A stretch of DNA of 64,000 nt, taken from positions 1-64,000 of the forward strand of contig NZ_AWFH01000005.1 in NCBI RefSeq assembly GCF_000682715.1. Direction: 5' to 3'. The stretch comes from Hyphomonas atlantica corrig. GTDB lineage: Bacteria > Pseudomonadota > Alphaproteobacteria > Caulobacterales > Hyphomonadaceae. The translations under genes were made by a program, and so were the position numbers. Within the stretch, counting starts at the first letter, position 1. Every line of letters begins with the position of its first letter. Below are positions 7,575 to 15,645 of this stretch, in pieces. The notes beneath the pieces are model-generated. The model was not told the DNA's origin, ran no database searches, and worked only from the letters and a program-made list of their open reading frames with translations.

Positions 7575-8612
7575 ATGAAGGGTTTGTTGTACCAAGGGGC
7601 ACGGGACATCGCCTATGGTGACGCGCCGGAGCTGAAACCGGAAGACACGCGCAGCGCCATCGTGAAAATGACCGCCTGTGGTATCTGCGGGTCTGACCTG
7701 CATATCTATCAGGGCCACGGGTTCAGTGAAGAGACTGGCTATTGCGTTGGTCATGAAGCCGTCGGCGAAGTGGTCGAGACCGGTAGTAACGTGTCGCGCT
7801 TCAAGGCGGGCGACCGGGTCATGATCTCGGCAGCGGTCGGGTGTGGCAGCTGTGTGCCATGCATGAGCGGCAATATGAATGAATGCGCAAACCATGCGGG
7901 CCGCTGCTATGGTCTGGGGCCGGGGCTGCAAGGTGTTCAGGCCGAGTATGCGATGGTGCCGGTGGCTGATTTCGGACTGGCGCTCATCCCGGACGGGATC
8001 AGCGACGATCAGGCCGTTCTGTTGACGGACAATTTACCAACGGCCTGGCATGGCCTGAAAGGCGCAGACATTCAACCCGGCGCGACGGTGGCCGTGGTCG
8101 GCTGCGGACCGATCGGTCTGATGGCCGTGGAAGGTGCGTTCCTTATGGGCGCGGCGAAAGTCTATGCCGTTGACCTTGTGCCGGAGCGACGCGGCATGGC
8201 CGAGGCGCTGGGCGCAACCGCGCTGGACGCAGGCGAGGCCGCGCAGATCGTGCAGGAACAGACCAGGGGTCGCATGTGCGACAGCGTGGTGGAATGCGTC
8301 GGCGCAGATCCGGCGATCCATTTGTCTCTGAAACTTGCGAAGGCTGCGGGCACAGTGTCCTGTATTGGCGTGAACCAGACGATGGATTTCAAATTCCCAA
8401 TGGCACTGGCCTTCATCAAGAATCTGACCTTCCGCACGGGCACATGTTCGGTGCCGGAACATTGGCCGGAATTGATTCCTTTGGTGCAGGCTGGCAAGCT
8501 GACGCCGGAACGCACGATTACCCATCACATGCCGCTATCGGACGGGGCCGAGGCATATCGCATGTTTGATGCGCGCGAGAATGGCGCGATGAAAATGATC
8601 CTGACACCCTGA
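7575..8612 (+). CDS. Zinc-dependent alcohol dehydrogenase (MDR family)
   Basis: The 345-residue medium-chain dehydrogenase has a catalytic zinc site at Cys35 (CGICGSD) and His60-Glu61 (GHEAVGE). The structural zinc site has Cys90, Cys93, Cys96 and Cys104. The Rossmann motif VVGCGPIGLMA is at about residue 175, followed by an acidic residue (AVDL), which favours NAD over NADP. All zinc ligands are present, so it should be active. GAGG stands just before the ATG. It probably oxidises a hydroxylated intermediate of the operon's substrate. Confidence 0.9.
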   Translation: MKGLLYQGARDIAYGDAPELKPEDTRSAIVKMTACGICGSDLHIYQGHGFSEETGYCVGHEAVGEVVETGSNVSRFKAGDRVMISAAVGCGSCVPCMSGNMNECANHAGRCYGLGPGLQGVQAEYAMVPVADFGLALIPDGISDDQAVLLTDNLPTAWHGLKGADIQPGATVAVVGCGPIGLMAVEGAFLMGAAKVYAVDLVPERRGMAEALGATALDAGEAAQIVQEQTRGRMCDSVVECVGADPAIHLSLKLAKAAGTVSCIGVNQTMDFKFPMALAFIKNLTFRTGTCSVPEHWPELIPLVQAGKLTPERTITHHMPLSDGAEAYRMFDARENGAMKMILTP

Positions 8613-8626
8613 CGGAGGCAAAGCCC

Positions 8627-9919
8627 ATGACAAAGATAATGAGAAAACTCGCAACTGGTGCAGCACTCGCGACGGTGATGACCGGGGCCGCGATGGCGGA
8701 TACGACCGTGATCCATGCCGGGCATGTGCTGGCGGAACCGGGCGAAGGATATTTGACGCGCCAGACCATCACTGTGGAAGACGGCAAGATCGTTTCCGTG
8801 GAGGCGGGCTATCAGCGTGCCCCGCGCGGCGCGGAGCTGATCGACCTGAAAGATGCCTATGTGCTGCCCGGCCTGATCGACAGCCATGTGCACATCACCG
8901 GTGAGAATGGGCCGAACGAGCGGATCAAGGCGTTCGAGGATACGGATGTCGATGCCGCCTTTGATGGCGCAGGCTTCGCCTATGTCACGCTGCTCTCGGG
9001 CTTCACGACGGTTCAGGATGTCGGCGCGTCGAACAATGCGATTTTCGGACTGCGGGATGCCATTGCGAAGGGGAATGTGCCGGGGCCGCGTATCCGCGCA
9101 TCCGGGCAGGCAATCAGCGTGACCGGCGGGCATGGGGATGTGAACGGCTATTCGCCAGAGGTCATGGCCTTGTTCACGGGCAAGAACGTCTGCAATGGCG
9201 CTGATGATTGCCGCCGCGCCGTGCGCCGGCAGATCAAGGAAGGCGCCGACGTTATCAAGATCACCGCGACGGGCGGGGTGCTGTCCAACACACGCGCGGG
9301 TCTGGAACAGCAGTTCACGGACGATGAGTTGGTGGCGATTGTCGAGACGGCGCATTCGATGGGTCGCAAGGTGACCGCACATGCGCATGGCAAGGGCGGC
9401 ATTATCGCCGCGCTGAATGCGGGCATCGATTCCATCGAACACGGCACCTATACCGACGATGAAACCGTGGCCCTGTTCAAGGAGCATGACGCGGTGCTGG
9501 TGCCGACTGTGCTGGCAGGCGCGACGGTGACGGGTTGGGTGAACGAGCCGTGGCTGCCTGCGCCGAGCCGTGAGAAAGCTGCGATCATCGGGCCGATGAT
9601 GGTCGAGACTTTGCGCCGCGCGCGGGCCGGCGGCGTAACGGTCGCGTTCGGAACCGACACGGGCGTCTCCAAGCATGGCGACAATGCGGGTGAATTCGAC
9701 CTGATGATCGAAGCGGGCTACACGCCGGAAGAAGCTATCCGCACGGCGACCGTCGTGGCGTCAGAGCATGTCGAAATGGCGGATCAGATCGGCACGATCT
9801 CGGCGGGCAAGCATGCCGACATCATTGCCGTCATGGGGGACCCGTTGAAAGATATTGGCGAACTGCATGATGTTGATTTCGTCATGAAGGACGGAACTGT
9901 CTACAAACAGGTGCAATAG
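8627..9919 (+). CDS. Exported amidohydrolase (imidazolonepropionase-like)
   Basis: A signal peptide (about residues 1-24, ending AMA-D) precedes an amidohydrolase-superfamily barrel. Metal-binding HVH is at 87-89 in LPGLIDSHVHI, then ADVIKITATGG with the likely carboxylated Lys, AHAHGKGG, SIEHGTY and GTDTGVSKHG with the catalytic Asp. This combination matches the exported subgroup of imidazolonepropionase-like or Xaa-Arg/Lys dipeptidase-type enzymes. The substrate is unknown. It is the last gene of the operon, 15 nt after the dehydrogenase with GGAGG in the gap, and a hairpin follows the stop. Confidence 0.9.
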   Translation: MTKIMRKLATGAALATVMTGAAMADTTVIHAGHVLAEPGEGYLTRQTITVEDGKIVSVEAGYQRAPRGAELIDLKDAYVLPGLIDSHVHITGENGPNERIKAFEDTDVDAAFDGAGFAYVTLLSGFTTVQDVGASNNAIFGLRDAIAKGNVPGPRIRASGQAISVTGGHGDVNGYSPEVMALFTGKNVCNGADDCRRAVRRQIKEGADVIKITATGGVLSNTRAGLEQQFTDDELVAIVETAHSMGRKVTAHAHGKGGIIAALNAGIDSIEHGTYTDDETVALFKEHDAVLVPTVLAGATVTGWVNEPWLPAPSREKAAIIGPMMVETLRRARAGGVTVAFGTDTGVSKHGDNAGEFDLMIEAGYTPEEAIRTATVVASEHVEMADQIGTISAGKHADIIAVMGDPLKDIGELHDVDFVMKDGTVYKQVQ

Positions 9920-9920
9920 A

Positions 9921-9941
9921 GGCAGGGGCTTCGCCTCTGCC
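9921..9941 (+). terminator. Hairpin after the amidohydrolase gene, terminator-like
   Basis: GGCAGGGGC and GCCTCTGCC pair over 9 bp (one G-T) around a 3-nt loop directly after the stop codon. The following sequence (GCGAAGTATTTT) has only a weak, displaced T-run, so termination may be partial. Confidence 0.5.
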
Positions 9942-10035
9942 GCGAAGTATTTTGACAAGGCGCGATATTGGCCTGAGACTTGCCTGCTGGGATCAAGTTG
10001 CCGCAAGAAATGCGGTGCAGATGAGGAAGTGCTGA

Positions 10036-10917
10036 ATGACGTTCGACCGATTGTTCGCCGGGAGTGTCTCCGCGATGGCTTGCCTTGGGCTGGTTGCCTG
10101 TGGCGGCGAGGAGGTGGACGCAGAGCCTGTGTCGACAGCGAGCGAGTCCAATCAGTGCGTGCCGTTGGCGGAGGGGCAATATTACTGGGATGGGTCAGCC
10201 TTCGTCGTGTCACCGACCCCGCCGGCGGCCCCCGCTGCGGAGCCTGAGCCAGTCATTCGCCGCACCGCAGACGGAGCGGACTGGGTAACGGCGCTGGAGC
10301 GGACATTTCCGGATGCGGGGTATCCCTGGATGGGCCTGCACGCCAGTGGTCCCATTGCAGTGTTGACGGGGCTCGCCCCTGACGCCGAGGCGAAGGCGCT
10401 AGGGTTTGCGTCGGGGCGGGCGGCAATCGAAGAGAATGCCGAAGCCGCACCGGACGTAACACTTATCGTGAACGGAATATCAATTGAAGAGGGAGGGCGT
10501 GGTGTCGGGGACGCTCTGGTTTCTCTTTCCAATGGTGATGTCGATGCCATGCGCTGTCAGGCCGCCTTCAACAATACGATGCGTGGCCGGACGATCATGT
10601 TCCAGAGTAATCTTGCCATCATCTCGCCAACCAGCGAAGACTTGCTGGATGCGGTGAGCGGCGTGGCGCTCTTGTGTAATGATTATGCCATTGAAATCGG
10701 CGGGCACACGGATTCGCGCGGATCGAATGACTACAATGAGGTCATCTCCACGCAGCGGGCGGAAGCGGTTCGCGACTATCTGGTGGAGCGGGGCGTGGAT
10801 GCAAGTGCGCTCACGGCGGTAGGCTATGGAGAAACCCGTCCGCTCGACCGGGCGGAGACCTATGAAGCGTGGGCGAAGAACCGGCGCATGGAGTTCAAGG
10901 TATCGGAGCGCCGCTAG
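10036..10917 (+). CDS. OmpA-family lipoprotein
   Basis: A lipoprotein signal with lipobox LVAC (Cys22) is followed by a low-complexity Ala/Pro/Glu linker, a middle domain of about 100 residues (possibly PDZ-like, from WVTALERTFPD), and a C-terminal OmpA-like peptidoglycan-binding domain. The last has GGHTDSRGSNDYN, STQRAEAVRDYL, VGYGETRPL and a closing NRRMEFKV, so the Asp and Arg used for diaminopimelate contact are present. It probably tethers the outer membrane to the wall. GAGGAAG stands 6 nt before the ATG. It is a single-gene unit closed by a terminator. Confidence 0.88.
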   Translation: MTFDRLFAGSVSAMACLGLVACGGEEVDAEPVSTASESNQCVPLAEGQYYWDGSAFVVSPTPPAAPAAEPEPVIRRTADGADWVTALERTFPDAGYPWMGLHASGPIAVLTGLAPDAEAKALGFASGRAAIEENAEAAPDVTLIVNGISIEEGGRGVGDALVSLSNGDVDAMRCQAAFNNTMRGRTIMFQSNLAIISPTSEDLLDAVSGVALLCNDYAIEIGGHTDSRGSNDYNEVISTQRAEAVRDYLVERGVDASALTAVGYGETRPLDRAETYEAWAKNRRMEFKVSERR

Positions 10918-10938
10918 AGCGCTCAGGTGTGCGACCTG

Positions 10939-10969
10939 CCCTCGCTGTTTGGCCGCAGCGAGGGCTTTT
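10939..10969 (+). terminator. Rho-independent terminator after the OmpA-type lipoprotein
   Basis: CCCTCGCT (10939-10946) and AGCGAGGG (10957-10964) form a perfect 8-bp stem around a 10-nt loop and are followed by CTTTT. It lies between convergent genes and may also serve the DUF2855 operon weakly. Confidence 0.8.
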
Positions 10970-10981
10970 GTCATTCGGGGG

Positions 10982-12052
10982 TCAGATTGAGAGGATCAGG
11001 CCTTCTGACGGGCTGACCTTGGCATCGACGGTCTGGTCCCACGCCTTCGCGATCGCCTTGGCGCCCTTGGCGTGTTTCGGTGTCACGAAAGATTTTGACG
11101 CGGCATAGAAGCTTTTCAGGGCAGCGCCCAGGCGGCGATTGATTTCGGCCCCGCCGAGCGTGGCCGCACGTTCTGCTGCATAGGTGGGAACGAAGAAGAA
11201 TTCCGGTTGCGGATCCGGCAGGGCGATGGGGGAGCGGTCTCCTTCCCAGTCCGTTGCGCCGATGATGAGGCTGCGCACCAGACGGTCCTTCAGAGCGTTG
11301 TGAATGTCTGCTGTCAGCGTTGGTCGCCCCAGGAAATCCACAAAGGCGGTCAGGCCGCGTGTGTGCAGATCGTCAGCGTCGTCATAGGTTTGAACGCGGG
11401 CATACAGGCCGGTCTTTTTCAGGAAGGCGACATTGCCCGGCGATGTCAGTGCGATCGTATCCACGCCGCCACGAACTTTCAGGCAATGGGCAAGTGCCAT
11501 CGCGGTTTTTGAGGATGCGGACGAGATGACCACTGTTTCCGGCACCGGGTCGCCGGTTTCCATCAGGCAATCATCGATCATCCAGCCGGTGGTGAAAAGG
11601 GGCCGGAACAGCATCTGCTGGTCTTCCAGCGCGGCGTCATAGGACGGGTCACCGGCGGTGTTGATGTAGGTGTTGTAGATTGGCGCGAGGCCCTGGCGAT
11701 GGGCGGCGCCATCCAGGAAGCCATGCTTGCCGACATTCACGGGCTGAACGTCGAAATGTTCGGAAATGGGCAGATAGCCGTAGAAGCGCTCGCCCTCCTT
11801 CAGGTGCTCGACCTTGGACTCGACCACGGTGGCAAAGCCCCAGACCGGGACGCGGCCATCGGCGGGGTCTGCGGCGGGGAAAAAGTCCCAATACTTCATC
11901 TGCTCGCCAAACGTGGCATAGGTGACATTGTTGGCCGTCAGGGCGAATTTGTCGACTTTCAGGCGCGCGGCCCCATCTGGCAGTGCGGGCAGGTCGGCCG
12001 GCACCCAGCGCGTCTCGCGCAAATCGTCCCGGCGGATCAGGAAATCACTCAT
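10982..12052 (-). CDS. DUF2855 family protein
   Basis: The 356-residue protein has the features of the DUF2855 family, which resembles medium-chain reductases without zinc: LKVDKFALTANNVTYATFGEQMKYWDFFP near the start region, VWGFATVVES, and a glycine-poor nucleotide-fold segment at VVISSASSKTAMALAHCL. No biochemical role is established for the family as far as I know. It is the last of three coupled genes (P450, enoyl-CoA hydratase, DUF2855) with a 4-nt overlap to the hydratase, so it probably acts on the same substrate chain, perhaps as a reductase. Confidence 0.85.
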   Translation of the reverse strand: MSDFLIRRDDLRETRWVPADLPALPDGAARLKVDKFALTANNVTYATFGEQMKYWDFFPAADPADGRVPVWGFATVVESKVEHLKEGERFYGYLPISEHFDVQPVNVGKHGFLDGAAHRQGLAPIYNTYINTAGDPSYDAALEDQQMLFRPLFTTGWMIDDCLMETGDPVPETVVISSASSKTAMALAHCLKVRGGVDTIALTSPGNVAFLKKTGLYARVQTYDDADDLHTRGLTAFVDFLGRPTLTADIHNALKDRLVRSLIIGATDWEGDRSPIALPDPQPEFFFVPTYAAERAATLGGAEINRRLGAALKSFYAASKSFVTPKHAKGAKAIAKAWDQTVDAKVSPSEGLILSI

Positions 12053-12807
12053 GTTTTCGCTTTCTTCGTCTTGCGCGTAAAGGCGGCGATCCGGTCCTGC
12101 ATGTCTGGGCCGGTCCCTTCACAATTGAGTACCTCCCATTGCAGGCCGCTGTCCATGTCTCGCGCGTCAGTCGCTTCGAGAAGTCGCTTGTTCGCCGCAT
12201 GGGAGAAGGGCGAGTTCTCCAGAATTCGCCGGGCCAGCGCGTCGCAGGCCTCGTCAAACCGATCCGCCGCGACGACCTGCTCGGCGAGGCCAATGCGGAA
12301 CGCTTCCTGCGCGTCGATCATGTCGGCGGTGAACATCAGTCGTTTTGCCGTAGCGACGCCCACGCGGCGAGGCAGGCGCTGGCTCATTCCCCAGATCGGG
12401 GTGAGCGCCCATTTGGCGTGCGTGTCGCCGAAGCGGGCAGTGTCCGAGGCGATGATGAAGTCCGCCGCCAGGGCCACTTCCAGAGCGCCAGTGTAGCAAT
12501 GCCCGTGAACGGCCGCGATGACCGGCTTGGGCAACCGCTCCATCAAGCGCAGCGTTTCCGAATGCCAGCCGGGAGAGGGAACCTTCTCACCTTCGGCAAT
12601 GTCCCCAAGATCATGCCCGGCCGAAAAGCACTTTCCCGCCCCGCGCAGGACAACGCAGCCGATTGAGTCATCCTTCTGCAAATCCAGAACATGCCGGCGC
12701 AATTCCTGAAACATGCCCACGGTGAGGGAATTCAGCTTGTCCGGCCGGTTGAGGGTCAGCGTGGCGAGGCCGTCATTGTCCTGACGAAGAACGAGGGCTT
12801 CGCTCAT
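12049..12807 (-). CDS. Enoyl-CoA hydratase/isomerase family protein
   Basis: Crotonase-fold protein of 252 residues starting at the ATG at 12805-12807, which overlaps the P450 stop by 4 nt. The oxyanion-hole segments are CFSAGHDLGDI and HGHCYTGALEVALAADFIIAS. The usual catalytic Glu pair of fatty-acid hydratases is not obvious: the second motif has the GALEVALAAD pattern with one Glu, so the activity could be hydratase, isomerase or hydrolase. The operon context with a P450 suggests breakdown of a hydroxylated or branched acyl-CoA. Confidence 0.88.
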   Translation of the reverse strand: MSEALVLRQDNDGLATLTLNRPDKLNSLTVGMFQELRRHVLDLQKDDSIGCVVLRGAGKCFSAGHDLGDIAEGEKVPSPGWHSETLRLMERLPKPVIAAVHGHCYTGALEVALAADFIIASDTARFGDTHAKWALTPIWGMSQRLPRRVGVATAKRLMFTADMIDAQEAFRIGLAEQVVAADRFDEACDALARRILENSPFSHAANKRLLEATDARDMDSGLQWEVLNCEGTGPDMQDRIAAFTRKTKKAKT

Positions 12808-14135
12808 GTGCCGAGGTCCACCATGAGGCTGGAGATTGCATGAACAAAGTTGCTCGGTGCCAAGCTCTGTTCGCCCGTCCATTTGATATCCGGGAAGCGG
12901 CGCAGGATGTTGCGATAGGCAGAGTCCAATTGCATGTTCGCCACGCGCTGGCCGAGGCAGACATGCGGGCCGTGACCGAATGCGAGATGCTCCTTCGCAT
13001 TGTCCCGCGTAATGTCGTACTGGTTCGGGTTCGGGAATTTGGCGGGATCCCGGTTTGCGGCGGCGTAGTACATTACGACCTTGTCGCCTTCTGCCATCTT
13101 TTGACCGCCAAGCTCCGTCTCGGTCGTGGTCGTCCGGCGCATATAGGTGACCGGACTGACCATGCGGATCGATTCATGGACGAAATTGGGGAACAATTCC
13201 TCATTCGCCATCAGTTTGGCTTTCTGGTCCGGAAATTGTGTCAGCAAGCGCATGGTGCCGGAGAGGGAGTTTCGTGTCGTGTCGTTGCCGGCGAACACGA
13301 TCAGGAGCCACGACCCGTCGAGGAATTCCGGGCTGAGTGGCTTGCCGTCAATCTCGACATTGGCGATGGCCGAGAGCAGATCATTCTGCGGATTTTCGCG
13401 GCGCTTTGCCAGCATGTAGCGGCCATAGTCGAACATGGCCTGAATTTCGCCCATGAATTCCATCATTTGTTCCGGCGTGACATTGCCGAGGCCTTCCTGC
13501 TGGGCCTGATATTGAGAATTTTCGAGGAAGTGCATCCAGTGGACCAGCTTCGGGCGGTCTTCCGCCGGGACGCCCAGGATCTCACACAGCGTGAACAGGG
13601 GCAGTTCGGCGGAGAACGTCTCCACCATGTCCACGATGGGGCCTTGCTGTTCCATCTTGTCCAGCAATTCGTTGACCTGGACATCCACGCGTTTCTTCAG
13701 TTCGGCCACGAAGCCCGGACGGAAGAACTGCATATGCTCCATACGGAGCGTTGTGTGATAAGGCCGGTCCAGATTGATCAGGCTGTTCAGGCTGGATGAG
13801 TGAAGCAGCGGATGGCGCGGAGTATCTTCCTGGCCATAGGTCATCAGGATGCCGCCGCGCTGAGACGAATATGTAATCGGGTCCAACTCAACCTGCTTGA
13901 CCAGGTCATATGATGTGACGGCCCAGAAACCCGCGCCGACCTGCTCAGGGTGCCACATGACCGGGGCCTTCTCGCGCATCTCGGCGAATGCATCATGGGT
14001 GTAGTCACCGCGAGATGAGAAAACGGATGGGTCGGTAAGGTCTACCGGCGGCGCGAGATCATACGCCGGCGGAAAGCTCGGCGGGCGCGGCGGCGTATCC
14101 ACCTGATACGTGTCGGTTACGTTCTGTAGGGTCAT
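12804..14135 (-). CDS. Cytochrome P450
   Basis: A 443-residue soluble bacterial P450. The start at 14133-14135 has GGAGG 5 nt upstream. The I-helix oxygen-activation motif is AGNDTTRNS, the K-helix ExxR is in HESIRMVSP, and the heme-binding loop is FGHGPHVCLG with the axial thiolate at about Cys393. All elements of a working enzyme are present. No ferredoxin or reductase gene is adjacent, so electrons must come from elsewhere. The general look is of CYP enzymes of alkane, terpene or steroid oxidation in alphaproteobacteria. It leads the operon with enoyl-CoA hydratase and DUF2855. Confidence 0.93.
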   Translation of the reverse strand: MTLQNVTDTYQVDTPPRPPSFPPAYDLAPPVDLTDPSVFSSRGDYTHDAFAEMREKAPVMWHPEQVGAGFWAVTSYDLVKQVELDPITYSSQRGGILMTYGQEDTPRHPLLHSSSLNSLINLDRPYHTTLRMEHMQFFRPGFVAELKKRVDVQVNELLDKMEQQGPIVDMVETFSAELPLFTLCEILGVPAEDRPKLVHWMHFLENSQYQAQQEGLGNVTPEQMMEFMGEIQAMFDYGRYMLAKRRENPQNDLLSAIANVEIDGKPLSPEFLDGSWLLIVFAGNDTTRNSLSGTMRLLTQFPDQKAKLMANEELFPNFVHESIRMVSPVTYMRRTTTTETELGGQKMAEGDKVVMYYAAANRDPAKFPNPNQYDITRDNAKEHLAFGHGPHVCLGQRVANMQLDSAYRNILRRFPDIKWTGEQSLAPSNFVHAISSLMVDLGT

Positions 14136-14184
14136 GAGGGCCTCCGTCTGGCGTTTGTCCACCGGCGGCCCTTTTCTGGCCGTC

Positions 14185-15135
14185 TCAGCGGGGCTTACTG
14201 CGTTTCCTGGAGGGCAGCTTACCTGATGGCGACCTGCTGCCAAGGCGTGACTTAGGGGCAGGTTTTTGGGGCGACCGAGATGGTTCCGGCGTCTTGATGG
14301 CGTGTTCGGTGTTCATCAAATGCCCAATGGCCTGTTGCATCAGTTCCCGCGGCACTTCTTCAACCGCGCCGGGGCGCAAATCATCCAGAATGAACGGGCC
14401 ATATTGAACGCGGATCAGTCGGTTGACCTTCAGATCCAGCGATTCCAGCGCGCGCCGAACTTCCCGTTTCTTGCCCTCCGCGAGTGTCACGGTCAGCCAG
14501 TTGTTTGCGCCAGTTTCGCGGTCCAGCACGGCCTTGATCGGCTTGTAGTTCACGCCGTCGACCGTGATGCCTTTGGCGAGTTCGTCGATCTTCTCCTGTG
14601 TCACCGTGCCGTGGGCGCGCACGCGATAGGTGCGCTCCAGCTCGTTCTTGGGCAGTTCCAGTGCCCGGGCCAGCGCCCCATCATTGGTCAGCAGCAGCAG
14701 GCCCTCGGTCGTCAGGTCGAGCCGGCCAATGGTGACAACACGAGGCAGGGATTTCGGCAGTTCGTCAAAGACGGTACGGCGACCTTCAGGATCCTGCGTC
14801 GTCGTGATGAGGCCGGATGGCTTGTGATAGCGCCAGAGACGGGTTGCGTCGGGTGCGTGAATGGTTTTGCGGCCAACGCGGATCAGCTCGCGACCGGTCA
14901 CCTTGAAGGCGGGGGATGTCAGCTTGACGCCGTCGACGGTCACCTTGCCCTCTTCAATCATGCGCTCGACTTCACGGCGCGAAGCAACACCTGCGCGGGC
15001 AAGGTATTTGGCGATCCGTTCGCCTTCGCTCCAGTCCTTTTCGAGGTCTGGCTTGCGGGATTTGGCGGCTGGGCGTGGCTTGCGCGATCCGGAAGGCTTC
15101 CGGCGCGAGCGGCCCGTCTCTCGACGCTCCGTCAT
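14185..15135 (-). CDS. rluB: 23S rRNA pseudouridine synthase, RluB/RsuA family
   Basis: An N-terminal basic tail (about 35 residues) is followed by an S4 RNA-binding domain (IAKYLARAGVASRREVERMI) and the RsuA-type catalytic domain with GRLDLTTEGLLLLTND, whose Asp is the catalytic residue. A Lys/Arg-rich C-terminal tail follows (SRSPQKPAPKSRLG). The length of 316 and the basic extensions suit the RluB/RluE/RluF branch acting on 23S rRNA. The exact target uridine is inferred. It lies just upstream of the P450 operon on the same strand. Confidence 0.88.
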   Translation of the reverse strand: MTERRETGRSRRKPSGSRKPRPAAKSRKPDLEKDWSEGERIAKYLARAGVASRREVERMIEEGKVTVDGVKLTSPAFKVTGRELIRVGRKTIHAPDATRLWRYHKPSGLITTTQDPEGRRTVFDELPKSLPRVVTIGRLDLTTEGLLLLTNDGALARALELPKNELERTYRVRAHGTVTQEKIDELAKGITVDGVNYKPIKAVLDRETGANNWLTVTLAEGKKREVRRALESLDLKVNRLIRVQYGPFILDDLRPGAVEEVPRELMQQAIGHLMNTEHAIKTPEPSRSPQKPAPKSRLGSRSPSGKLPSRKRSKPR

Positions 15136-15156
15136 GGGATTTTCTTTCTGTGACTT

Positions 15157-15576
15157 CTAAAGCAGGCTTTGAATGAAAGGTGCAGCGATCGCAAGACCGA
15201 ATATGATCTCGAACACGATCCAGACCGGGATCATGCCGGGCTCCCGGTTCTTGATCCGGTCAAGTATGCGGGACATCAGTCGACCGACGCCTGCACCGAC
15301 CCAGCCTGCGGCAAGGGGAAGGACGACAATGCTGGTGAGAATTTCCGGTTCAGATCCACCCAGATTCACCAGAAGAATTGCGGTCATCAGGTGGGAGAAC
15401 AGGAAAAGGCCGCCATAGGTGGCGCGGAACTCGGAATAGCCGCCGGGCCGCAGCGGGTCCGGGTCTTCGACTAGGCGGACAACCCGGCTGGCCCATGCGG
15501 GTGAAAACATTGCAGACAGGCCCAGAACGGCGCCAATCAGCAGGGTTATCAGGGATATGATTTCACCGATACTCAT
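15157..15576 (-). CDS. Small integral membrane protein, DUF4345-like
   Basis: The 139-residue protein has four hydrophobic helices. The conserved middle GYSEFRATYGGLFLFSHL (an Arg-x-x-Tyr-Gly-Gly motif between helices 1 and 2) is typical of DUF4345-type membrane proteins. No function is known for the family. It lies 21 nt before the pseudouridine synthase start on the same strand, so the two may be co-transcribed. Confidence 0.75.
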   Translation of the reverse strand: MSIGEIISLITLLIGAVLGLSAMFSPAWASRVVRLVEDPDPLRPGGYSEFRATYGGLFLFSHLMTAILLVNLGGSEPEILTSIVVLPLAAGWVGAGVGRLMSRILDRIKNREPGMIPVWIVFEIIFGLAIAAPFIQSLL

Positions 15577-15645
15577 GTCGCAAATTCTCCAAGTGTGATC
15601 TTACAACCTAGGATGATTTGCACGAAAAAACAGGCCGAATGATGG

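Noticed and set aside
8525-9676. A 383-codon minus-strand frame opposite the amidohydrolase gene
   Set aside because: Antisense shadow; the plus strand carries signal peptide and metal-binding motifs.
10982-14135. Idea that the P450 operon arrived by recent transfer
   Set aside because: Base composition and codon use look the same as in the neighbours and there are no mobile elements or tRNA next to it.
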